Shown here: positions 12,663-21,720 of the stretch, in pieces
Layout of the letters: each line of letters starts with the position of its first letter
How positions within the stretch are numbered: the first letter of the stretch is position 1
Source: Asterella californica
Lineage: Eukaryota > Streptophyta > Marchantiopsida > Marchantiales > Aytoniaceae
Reading direction: 5' to 3'
DNA: 64,000 nucleotides
Assembly: GCA_036924285.1 (NCBI GenBank)
Contig: JAYKYS010000012.1
Span: forward strand, 6,510,001 to 6,574,000
Notes under the pieces: generated by a model
Database searches by the model: none
Seen by the model: the letters and a program-made list of their open reading frames with translations, nothing else
Told to the model about the DNA's origin: nothing
Translations under genes and position numbers: made by a program

Positions 12663-14683
12663 TGTCGTGTCGTGGACCGGCTCCTATGTGAAATTCAAAC
12701 TTCGATGCTTGTCGCTCCAAAGACACTCATGAGAAGACAAGCTAGGCCTCAGCTTACGAGTTTTTGGCACAATTTCAGATCTCCATTCTCATCGCATAGA
12801 TGGATAGAGCTCCTTGTCAGTTTTCCATAGGCACTTTGTCTACTTCGTTTGGACGCCTAGTGGAGAAGTTACAGGACTCGAAAGATGGAGAAAACAAGCT
12901 AGGCCCCAGCTTACGGACTTTTGGCACCACTTCGGATCTTCGTTTTTATCGCATCAGTGGATAGAGCTCCTTGTCAGCTTTCCATAGGCACTTCATCTAC
13001 TTCGTTTGGACGCCTAGTGGAAAAGTTACAAGACTCGAAAGATGGAGAAAACAAGCTAGGCCCCAGCTTACGGGCTTTTGGTGCAACTTCGGATCTTCAC
13101 TTTCATCACATAGATGGGTAGAGCTCGCTGTCAGCTTTCCATGGGCATCTTGTTTATTTCGTTTGGACATCCAGAGAAGAAGTTATGCGATTCGAAAAAA
13201 GGCAAAATCAAGCTAGGCCCCTAGTTACTTGCTGACTGGGTATTTAGGGCTCCAGGCGTTATATCAAAGACGCAAGGGGTCTGCTTCTTATTATTGAGGG
13301 TTGAACTTCGTACGTACAGACTGTAACAAGGGGGCTACTTAAGGGGCTTGCTTGCGCCTGCGACCTGTCAACGGACGGTGCGGGAGATTTGGAAGTCCAA
13401 TGCAAACGCGCAAGGCGTCGTTGGGTTCAGATCTGTGCAGGCTACGCACTGGTTCAAACGGTTTGGGAAGAGATGGATCAGGGAGTGCGTACTGAGTGAA
13501 ATTGAGACGCAGGAAGCAGATTTGGAGTTTTCAGTTACCTGTGAAGGAGAGTTGGACCGTTCGGGCCGTTCCGGAGTCCAAACTTGCTGTCCTTGGATCC
13601 AACGTGATCAGAACACCGAGTTCTACATGAAATTGAAGACGATACCAGTTTTCATCGGGCGGTTTGGAAGTTCTGAGTGAAATTGGCTCGCAGGGAAGCG
13701 CTTACATCAGATTTTCGTTCACCTGCGACCTGAGGTTGGGCTGTTCTTCGCGATCGGTGAGCCAAGCTCTTCGTTCTTGGTGCCTACGCGATCAGGGAGT
13801 CTTCATCTACTCATAGGAGAAGACCGTGTGCAGATTGGATTGTTGGTTTGGGTGTGGTGAGCGAGTTTGAGCCGCAGGGAGCCGATTTACGTCAGTTTTT
13901 TGCAACCTGCGACCAAATTTCTTGCGTGGTTTTGCAAGGGGAACTCCAAACGGCTTGTTTGGAGTCTCGTTGGGTTCAGGGTAGCTAGATCTATCTGCCA
14001 GCGAAGACGGATATCAGTTTGGACGATCCGTTTGTGCGGTGTGAGCGATTTTAAGCCGCAGGGAGGAGTTTTTGGAGATTCGGTCACCTGCGACCAAAAA
14101 TCGGTGATATCTCGGCTGTTGGGAGTCGGATCTGAAGGTTTCTTGGGTTAACGGAGTCAGCGGAGGAGACCCTATCGACATCTGAAGTCCGTTCAGCGAA
14201 AGGAGGAAGTCCACAGATAGGCCTTTTTCGGTTTCTTCGCTACGGGTTTTGCTCTTTTGAGTTCGTTAGAGTTCTGGTTGGCTGTACACAGCTTGTGATA
14301 GCTAGGTTTAGCTAAGAACTTGTACATGGATGTGATTTGGACTTGGGTTTGGATCGTGTGATACTGTTGTGGCTCTGTTTGTTAGCAAAGGGAAGTTTCT
14401 CTTGCTTTGAGCTACGCTTCGGTGTTTTCGGGTCAAGGTTGCGATTCAAGGGTTGTTTTCAAGGGCTTTTGAAGCAGGTTACAGACTGCTCTGGTCTGGT
14501 TTTCAGTTCTGTGCTCTTAAGAGAAAGAGCCGGCAGTGTACATACATTTGGTTGGTATATATCGCCGCGTTCGTTTTCGTGGTTGTTTTTTCTCTGTCTT
14601 GTCTCTGTTTCAGCACACAACATCTCCACAGCCAGGAACCTCGCGTTTTCCTGGACATCCTTCACGCAATATCCGACACGATA
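12663..14683 (+). repeat. 5' LTR
   Basis: Bounded by TGTCGTGTCG and CGACACGATA and identical to 17103-19123 except at 9 positions, eight of them transitions. Several long open frames inside (for example 13348-13680 and 14337-14762) are repeated in the 3' LTR and encode nothing recognisable. They are treated as chance frames. Confidence 0.95.
12739..13209 (+). repeat. Three 157-bp tandem units inside the 5' LTR
   Basis: Units at 12739-12895, 12896-13052 and 13053-13209 each start AAGCTAGGCC and share GGATAGAGCTCCTTGTCAG and TACTTCGTTTGGACGCC. A fourth start (AAGCTAGGCCCC) follows at 13210. The same triplet sits in the 3' LTR at 17179-17649. The decayed solo LTR at 1660 has a single unit. Confidence 0.9.
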
Positions 14684-14686
14684 CGG

Positions 14687-14704
14687 TGGTGAACTCGACG
14701 TGAA
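14687..14704 (+). other. Candidate primer-binding site
   Basis: TGGTGAACTCGACGTGAA starts three bases after the 5' LTR. It begins with TGG, the complement of a tRNA CCA end, and sits where a primer site is expected. The matching tRNA was not identified. Confidence 0.55.
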
Positions 14705-14855
14705 GGTCCGGGGTGGAGATATTTGTGTGTCAGAACTGGACAGGAGAGATCAGCAATCATGAACGAGGATGAAGATGGGTTTGGTTGTTCGGGAGGATGT
14801 TGTGGACCTGGGATGATGGATTTCTAGACGGTTGGGATCATGGGAGGATGGGACG

Positions 14856-16454
14856 ATGAGACGAGCCATGACTATGGATGGGATGGACGAATCAGAGGGT
14901 ATACTAGGGATGCAGTTGGATGCAGCAACTGCACGTTTGTTTCAAGCCTTCACTTTGTTTATGCGACAAGAGCAAGAGAACCAACAAAAGGAAGCTTTGG
15001 GGAAGAAGGCGCTTGGAAGGGTGATCGACAAGTTCGATCTATTTGGTGGGAGAAACATCTCTGAGTACTTGAGATGTTACAAGATGGAGATGGATTTGGA
15101 TCAGGTACCGGAGAAGGAGATGACTGAGACGTTCGAACTCGCTGCAGTGCCTGAGATAAGGGAGCATGTGAAAGGTCTAGCAAAGCGTTTTGGGAGGAAC
15201 TGGGATACATTTTCACATGCACTGATGGAGGAGTATTTCTTGGGAAACTCAGATCGAGTAACCAAGAAATCTTTTTTGGGATGGGTCAACGGATCCAGCA
15301 AGGGTTTACAGCCTGCAGAGCTGTTAAAGGAGTTCGAGAGACAATTCTCTCAACTACCTCGGGTGGACAAGCTAACCTTGGAGAGTTACAAGACAGAGCT
15401 GTTTCTTCAAGCTGCGGATGAACCATGGCAGGAACAGTTGGAGCTACTTCTGGAGGATGGAGATGATGAAGAAGGGCTAACAAGAAATTGGGAGGTTGTG
15501 CATGAAGCTGTTGAGCTTCTTGTCCGGAGACAGACAAGGGAAAGGGTTACACGGTTGACACCTGTATTGCTGACTACCACACCAGTTCAGGTAGTATCTG
15601 AGGTTCAACTTCCAGTTGTGGTTGTAGAGGAGAAGGATCCAACCATCGAGGACCTACAGCAAAAGATGCAAGATCTACAAGCTAAGGTTACAAGGTTGGA
15701 GGATAAGGGATCATCGACTGAGATGGAGCTTGTACCCAAACCAGCTTGGGTACATCAGTGTATGTGGTGTGATGGTACTGATCATCAATGGGACGATTGC
15801 ATCGACTTTACAGAGTCTTTGCAACGTGAGGTTATTTCTTGGGAGGATGGAAAGGTTGCATTCACAAGTACGAGTACTCTCCTTCAAGCCAACGTTGGTA
15901 AAGGAGGGATGAAGAAGTTTGTGGATGATTACCTTGCGGTACATGCAGTTGTAGCTATCGAAGCTACAAGTTATGGTGCTAAGGTGGAGGAGATTGAGCA
16001 TGATCTCCATAGAGATGGTTTGGATGAGTACGAGGATCTAAACGAGCTCAGGTTGGATACTGCATCCACGATGCAGTGCGAGAAGAAGGACCAACAAGAT
16101 ACTTCTTCAGGGAGGCTAGCTCAGGAGGATAGGATTCAACAGGAAACTATTCTTCTTGAACAGGCAATGGAGGACGATCCTTCACAACCGGAGGAGATGG
16201 TTGAGGTGCAGATAGCGGACGTGGGTGATCTGGTTGCAGACAAACAACAACCAGATGCGGAGATGATGACGATGGACGTGAAGGGAGGTTGGGAGGAACG
16301 CATTCAAGATGTCAAGGTTGAATTCATTTCACGGGAGGTCTTGGGTGCAGCTACAGGAGAAGTCCATGATGTCATCATTGGCATCATCAAGGACATACAT
16401 GCTGAGGATGAACGAGAGTGGACGGATGCTTTCGAGGCTACGGGTATAGGATGA
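14856..16454 (+). CDS. gag: Retrotransposon gag polyprotein
   Basis: A 532-residue protein that would form the nucleocapsid-like particle packaging the element's RNA. The frame is open further upstream, but the first ATG in it is at 14856 and is taken as the start. Residues about 50-245 form the retrotransposon gag core, with FDLFGGRNISEYLRCYKMEM and FLQAADEPWQEQLELLLED as family-like blocks. Residues about 263-286 are a predicted coiled coil (EDLQQKMQDLQAKVTRLEDK). Residues 302-315 form a zinc knuckle of the form Cx2Cx4Hx4C (CMWCDGTDHQWDDC), the RNA-binding motif of nucleocapsids. The C-terminal third is acidic. The frame is intact, in keeping with the youth of the element. No pol follows before the 3' LTR. 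Confidence 0.88.
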   Translation: MRRAMTMDGMDESEGILGMQLDAATARLFQAFTLFMRQEQENQQKEALGKKALGRVIDKFDLFGGRNISEYLRCYKMEMDLDQVPEKEMTETFELAAVPEIREHVKGLAKRFGRNWDTFSHALMEEYFLGNSDRVTKKSFLGWVNGSSKGLQPAELLKEFERQFSQLPRVDKLTLESYKTELFLQAADEPWQEQLELLLEDGDDEEGLTRNWEVVHEAVELLVRRQTRERVTRLTPVLLTTTPVQVVSEVQLPVVVVEEKDPTIEDLQQKMQDLQAKVTRLEDKGSSTEMELVPKPAWVHQCMWCDGTDHQWDDCIDFTESLQREVISWEDGKVAFTSTSTLLQANVGKGGMKKFVDDYLAVHAVVAIEATSYGAKVEEIEHDLHRDGLDEYEDLNELRLDTASTMQCEKKDQQDTSSGRLAQEDRIQQETILLEQAMEDDPSQPEEMVEVQIADVGDLVADKQQPDAEMMTMDVKGGWEERIQDVKVEFISREVLGAATGEVHDVIIGIIKDIHAEDEREWTDAFEATGIG

Positions 16455-17090
16455 TGGGTAAGGATGGCTTACAGGGGAGAAGCCATTGCTGAAGATGATT
16501 TGTGTTGAGAGAATGATGCTTGGAAGGTTGCAAGGGTTTTCAGAAGAAGATATCAGGGAGGATGATGGTTGAGGAAGATACTATTGTACAGCGAGATAAT
16601 TATGGTTGCGTTTGAGGATTTTGGTTGCAGCAGTGTGGCTCTTTTTTTTCAGAAAACAAAAAAGAAGAGTTGGATACGTACAATGACATGTACATACTTG
16701 AGGTTGAGGGTTACAGTCAGGATATGCGGTGATGATTGGGACGACGGATGATGTCTACTACGACACTTGGTTCACAAACCTCGACGGTGAGGTTCTACAG
16801 GACGGATGGAAGACAATTCTATGGTATGATGGGTTATTCTTTCTATGTCTTCGCATATTGAAGATGTGTAGATTTAGAGGGGGTGATTGGATGGGAGGTT
16901 CCAGATGAAGATCGATGAGCATGGATCTAGGGAGGATCATGGCAGGGTAGCAATTTTCAGATCACGATCGAGTTACGGACTTGAGGATGAGGTTGAGATG
17001 GGAGGGAGGATAACAAGATGAGAATGAGTGTGCGTGCCGGTCCACTCCTTGGTTAGTATCTCTGGTGCATACCGGAGGATGCACAGGTTT
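16455..17090 (+). other. Non-coding part of the retrotransposon interior
   Basis: Between the gag stop and the purine tract there is G-rich DNA with frequent GATG and GAGG words and no open frame resembling protease, reverse transcriptase or integrase. Confidence 0.6.
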
Positions 17091-17102
17091 GGAGGGGGTG
17101 GA
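17091..17102 (+). other. Polypurine tract
   Basis: GGAGGGGGTGGA ends directly before the 3' LTR at 17103, the expected place for second-strand priming. One T interrupts the purines. Confidence 0.75.
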
Positions 17103-19123
17103 TGTCGTGTCGTGGACCGGCTCCTATGTGAAATTCAAACTTCGATGCTTGTCGCTCCAAAGACACTCATGAGAAGACAAGCTAGGCCTCAGCTTACGAG
17201 TTTTTGGCACAATTTCAGATCTCCATTCTCATCGCATAGATGGATAGAGCTCCTTGTCAGTTTTCCATAGGCACTTTGTCTACTTCGTTTGGACGCCTAG
17301 TGGAGAAGTTACAGGACTCGAAAGATGGAGAAAACAAGCTAGGCCCCAGCTTATGGACTTTTGGCACCACTTCGGATCTTCGTTTTTATCGCACCAGTGG
17401 ATAGAGCTCCTTGTCAGCTTTCCATAGGCACTTCATCTACTTCGTTTGGACGCCTAGTGGAAAAGTTACAAGACTCGAAAAATGGAGAAAACAAGCTAGG
17501 CCCCAGCTTACGGGCTTATGGTGCAACTTCGGATCTTCACTTTCATCACATAGATGGGTAGAGCTCGCTGTCAGCTTTCCATGGGCATCTTGTTTATTTC
17601 GTTTGGACATCCAGAGAAGAAGTTATGCGATTCGAAAAAAGGCAAAATCAAGCTAGGCCCCTAGTTACTTGCTGACTGGGTATTTAGGGCTCCAGGCGTT
17701 ATATCAAAGACGCAAGGGGCCTGCTTCTTATTATTGAGGGTTGAACTTCGTACGTACAGACTGTAACAAGGGGGCTGCTTAAGGGGCTTGCTTGCGCCTG
17801 CGACCTGTCAACGGACGGTGCGGGAGATTTGGAAGTCCAATGCAAACGCGCAAGGCGTCGTTGGGTTCAGATCTGTGCAGGCTACGCACTGGTTCAAACG
17901 GTTTGGGAAGAGATGGATCAGGGAGTGCGTACTGAGTGAAATTGAGACGCAGGAAGCAGATTTGGAGTTTTCAGTTACCTGTGAAGGAGAGTTGGACCGT
18001 TCGGGCCGTTCCAGAGTCCAAACTTGCTGTCCTTGGATCCAACGTGATCAGAACACCGAGTTCTACATGAAATTGAAGACGATACCAGTTTTCATCGGGC
18101 GGTTTGGAAGTTCTGAGTGAAATTGGCTCGCAGGGAAGCGCTTACATCAGATTTTCGTTCACCTGCGACCTGAGGTTGGGCTGTTCTTCGCGATCGGTGA
18201 GCCAAGCTCTTCGTTCTTGGTGCCTACGCGATCAGGGAGTCTTCATCTACTCATAGGAGAAGACCGTGTGCAGATTGGATTGTTGGTTTGGGTGTGGTGA
18301 GCGAGTTTGAGCCGCAGGGAGCCGATTTACGTCAGTTTTTTGCAACCTGCGACCAAATTTCTTGCATGGTTTTGCAAGGGGAACTCCAAACGGCTTGTTT
18401 GGAGTCTCGTTGGGTTCAGGGTAGCTAGATCTATCTGCCAGCGAAGACGGATATCAGTTTGGACGATCCGTTTGTGCGGTGTGAGCGATTTTAAGCCGCA
18501 GGGAGGAGTTTTTGGAGATTCGGTCACCTGCGACCAAAAATCGGTGATATCTCGGCTGTTGGGAGTCGGATCTGAAGGTTTCTTGGGTTAACGGAGTCAG
18601 CGGAGGAGACCCTATCGACATCTGAAGTCCGTTCAGCGAAAGGAGGAAGTCCACAGATAGGCCTTTTTCGGTTTCTTCGCTACGGGTTTTGCTCTTTTGA
18701 GTTCGTTAGAGTTCTGGTTGGCTGTACACAGCTTGTGATAGCTAGGTTTAGCTAAGAACTTGTACATGGATGTGATTTGGACTTGGGTTTGGATCGTGTG
18801 ATACTGTTGTGGCTCTGTTTGTTAGCAAAGGGAAGTTTCTCTTGCTTTGAGCTACGCTTCGGTGTTTTCGGGTCAAGGTTGCGATTCAAGGGTTGTTTTC
18901 AAGGGCTTTTGAAGCAGGTTACAGACTGCTCTGGTCTGGTTTTCAGTTCTGTGCTCTTAAGAGAAAGAGCCGGCAGTGTACATACATTTGGTTGGTATAT
19001 ATCGCCGCGTTCGTTTTCGTGGTTGTTTTTTCTCTGTCTTGTCTCTGTTTCAGCACACAACATCTCCACAGCCAGGAACCTCGCGTTTTCCTGGATATCC
19101 TTCACGCAATATCCGACACGATA
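17103..19123 (+). repeat. 3' LTR
   Basis: 2021 bp, the same length as the 5' LTR. Differences from it lie at 17354, 17394, 17481, 17518, 17720, 17777, 18013, 18366 and 19096. It ends CGACACGATA and is followed by the target duplication ACGC. Confidence 0.95.
17179..17649 (+). repeat. Three 157-bp tandem units inside the 3' LTR
   Basis: Same arrangement as in the 5' LTR (units at 17179, 17336 and 17493), so the triplication predates the insertion of this copy. Confidence 0.9.
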
Positions 19124-19249
19124 ACGCTCTACTTCAAAAAGCTTTTGAACGAGTCTGAACCATGTGTTATTGAAACTTTGCATGATGTAAGTTTTCAACG
19201 ACAATTTAAATTTGAAAAGATTTCGGATTTCGAAGAGGTCAGCTTGTGA
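19124..19249 (+). pseudogene. DUF7869-type transposase remnant, part 3' of the retrotransposon insertion
   Basis: With the LTR element and one ACGC copy removed, the frame that carries VGHAHDHID before the insertion runs on without a break as LYFKKLLNESEPCVIETLHD and ends at a TGA at 19247. The continuity shows the retrotransposon landed inside this coding sequence. More C-terminal material may lie at 19410-19570, in another frame. Confidence 0.65.
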
Positions 19250-19780
19250 GTCAAAAGATTATCTACTACTTAAGATTGAGGAGGTCTAGTGAAATTTCTC
19301 AACTACATGTTCGGAGGTACGATTTGAAATTTCTTGTCTGTTATACTCTTACAGTTTATATTCTTAAATTATCTTCTACATAAATAAACATCTTTGCTGA
19401 GTTACGTAGAGAAACACTGCAGGAAAATGATACATTCATACAAAGAGCACGAATTTCAAGTTTCAGACTCATTCAGAGGTGCCAGAAACCGCATCAGAGC
19501 TCCTCGCAGTGTGACGAGAAATCGTACACATAACGTGCTGTCTCATGATTCACGTAGGCAACTTCAGTAGAGCCGGGTTATCATTAGAAGCTACAATCAA
19601 TCTCAAGTTAAAGACTTTATCACAGTTCAGTCACAACTACAAAGTTAGAACGAGCTTACTATTAAAATTAACCTTAGTGAAAAGCAAGAATTATCAAAAT
19701 TTTGTTATCTATATGCGGTAATCCACCCTGAAGAAAACAAAGTTATTTGAACTTCAAATAATATTTAGAAGTCATGAGAG

Positions 19781-19861
19781 AAGTGATCGACCGATCACTT
19801 TTCGAGTTTGTTGTTCGTACGCTTTCAGAGAAAAGACAGGAGAAGTGATCGATCATCACTT
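19781..19861. repeat. Two more 20-bp palindromes
   Basis: AAGTGATCGACCGATCACTT at 19781-19800 and AAGTGATCGATCATCACTT at 19843-19861 match the family at 7.55-7.82 kb. They lie in a different repeat neighbourhood. Confidence 0.7.
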
Positions 19862-20053
19862 CTTGGAGCTTCTGTTTTCTTGCTCGCACAGGAATTCTCA
19901 AAACAAGAATATGGAGGTCTGCGGTAAATCTGTAGAGAGATGATCTAAAGTTTTCAGAAAACATATGTTTTCTGAACTTTTCTCTCCCCTACATCATAGT
20001 GAAAGTTTTGTCAGAAAATGATCTTACGTTCACACTTCTGATCTAATCGTTAA

Positions 20054-20302
20054 CATTGTTAAATTTTAATTTGAATTGTGATCTTACAGAGAAATTACTC
20101 TTGTTACTAATCAACGTTCCCTCACATGTTAGTACCTACACCAGATGTGGTACTAACCATATCTGGTGGTTAGTACCACAGGTGGTTAGTACCACATTGT
20201 TGAATTTCAATTTTGAGTTGTGATCTTACAGAGAAATTACTCTTGTTACTAATCAACGTTCCCTCACATGTTAGTACCTACACCAGATGTGGTACTAACC
20301 AT
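20054..20302 (+). repeat. Two direct copies of about 108 bp with an inverted core
   Basis: Copies at 20054-20160 and 20195-20302 share GATCTTACAGAGAAATTACT and CCAGATGTGGTACTAACCAT. The link between them holds two further inverted copies of the core, TGGTTAGTACCAC, so the segment can fold into alternative hairpins. Confidence 0.75.
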
Positions 20303-20935
20303 CTTGTATCTTCCATATTTTGGCAACTTACGGTTGATAAGATGATGGTGCAAGAAGAAATTAAATGTTTAGAACCTCAACAGTCTGAAGATAACCCTTT
20401 GAAATTTCCCTTTTTGGAAAATCATATATACCATATATTACCGCATCACATTTTGTGCATATCATCTGCACCTTTTCTACATTCCTTCAATTTTTATGCT
20501 TGATCAATCCTCGAATATGAAAATAGAGCTTGATCAGACCCTTCTTATTGAAACCTGTCTTGATCAGACCCTTGACTGGCAGTACACAGTTTTGTCAGTC
20601 ATCTTGCCGTGTCAGCTTGCCACATCAGCTTATGTTTTTTAGTTTATATTTCTGATGAGTATTTGCGAATGACGGTATAAATTACATGAGTCATATTTTC
20701 TTCCTAAAGTTTGCTATAAATTTCACATGTTGATATAATGATGAACCTTAACATGAGACGATGACTGGTAAGACTGACTGGTGCCAATCAGAGTTTGATC
20801 AAGACATGAATTGATAAGAAGAGTCCGATCATGCTCTATTTTTATACTAAAGACATGATCAAGCAAACTAACATTCTTTTCTTCTTTTATACATCATAGT
20901 GTTTGTTATTTGTATTAATACAACAAATATAGAAC
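20303..20935. other. No gene seen
   Basis: AT-rich DNA with several TTGATCA / TGATCAAG words (20500-20560, 20805-20870). No protein or RNA gene could be supported. Confidence 0.4.
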
Positions 20936-21500
20936 CAGTGCGAAGCTTCTGAACTAGTGCGACTGCGCGGAAGAGTGTTAAACAAGGAAGGGTTTAGATG
21001 CGGTGTAAATCGCGATCAATGCGACGGTGGGTGTCAAACTTAATTTCAGAACTAAATAGGTGGGTGAGAAACCTAATTTCAGAACTAAATAAGTGGTCGC
21101 ACTGAGCTTAGACTTGTAGCCGCGCTCAATGCGACACGTAGCAGAAACTTAAAAAAGGAATCGAGAACTGCGCTCTCAGTGCGATCGAGAACATATCGCA
21201 CCGAGAGAACACTTGTCGCAGTGCACTCTCAGTGCGACAAGTATACTGGCGCACTGAGAGCTCAGTGCGACCAGTGTATAGTCGCACTGCAGTCAGTGCG
21301 ACCCGTGTATAGTCGCACTGAGCGACAAGTGTAGTCTTTAAAGACTTATCGCACTGCAGTCAGTGCGACCAGTGTATAGTCGCACTGAGCGACAAGTGTA
21401 GTCTTTAAAGACTTATCGCACTGCAGTCAGTGCGATCAGTGTATAGTCGCACTGCAGTTAGTGCGACCGGTGTATTGTCGCACTTAGCGACAAGTGTGGT
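20936..21500. repeat. Array A of CAGTGCGAC / GTCGCACTG hairpins
   Basis: The 9-bp core CAGTGCGAC and its reverse complement alternate many times, often 9 bp apart (CAGTGCGAC, CAGTGTATA, GTCGCACTG), giving a chain of short hairpins. From 21291 the array becomes a clean tandem repeat of 67-bp units (21291-21357, 21358-21424, then a partial unit). It lies 3' of the minus-strand transposase. Such arrays resemble the subterminal transposase-binding repeats of plant DNA transposons. Confidence 0.85.
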
Positions 21501-21599
21501 ATTTAGTGTAATGTTTAGTTTTTAGTTCTTGTTCTAGTTAGTTTTTGAAAAGTTTAGTTTATGAGTTTTTAGAGGTTCATTAAAGAAACAAATTAGAGT

Positions 21600-21654
21600 C
21601 ACCCTCCAGGGAGTTGAACCCTGACAGGCCAAATCAACCTGGTCCGACAGGGTG
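21600..21654 (-). other. tRNA-like fold downstream of the transposase
   Basis: On the minus strand the 5' CACCCTG pairs with the 3' GAGGGTG at six of seven positions, like an acceptor stem. Between them lies a perfect T-arm (CAGGG TTCAACT CCCTG, 21607-21623) with a good polymerase III B-box, GGTTCAACTCC. The middle is too short for normal D and anticodon arms (55 nt in all). A T-rich tract ending TTCTGTGCAG precedes it like a splice acceptor. It could be a decayed tRNA or a tRNA-like 3' structure of the element. Confidence 0.5.
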
Positions 21655-21720
21655 TCCTGCACAGAACAAAACATATAACACAAAAACCACAAGCAAAAAG
21701 AAATGAAATAAGAAATGAAA

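Larger units (their letters stand above)
12663..19123 (+). mobile_element. Young gag-only LTR retrotransposon (TR-GAG-like)
   Basis: The 6461-bp element has two 2021-bp LTRs (12663-14683 and 17103-19123) that differ at 9 sites with no indels, about 0.45 percent, implying recent insertion. LTR ends are TGTCGTGTCG and CGACACGATA, forming a near-perfect terminal inverted repeat with TG...TA borders. The flanks both carry ACGC (12659-12662 and 19124-19127), a 4-bp target duplication. Inside are a candidate primer-binding site, one gag gene and a purine tract. Protease, reverse transcriptase, RNase H and integrase are absent, so it must be moved by proteins from another element. The organisation matches terminal-repeat retrotransposons with a gag gene (TR-GAG). 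Confidence 0.93.

Noticed and set aside
13348..13680. Long open frames inside both LTRs (also 13867-14151 and 14337-14762, with copies 4440 bp downstream)
   Set aside because: They are non-coding LTR sequence repeated in both copies. None has a recognisable domain and the related old LTR does not keep the frames.
21291..21500. Regular repeats that might suggest a CRISPR array
   Set aside because: Units are directly adjacent, the spacers repeat along with the cores and the orientation alternates. The genome is a plant.
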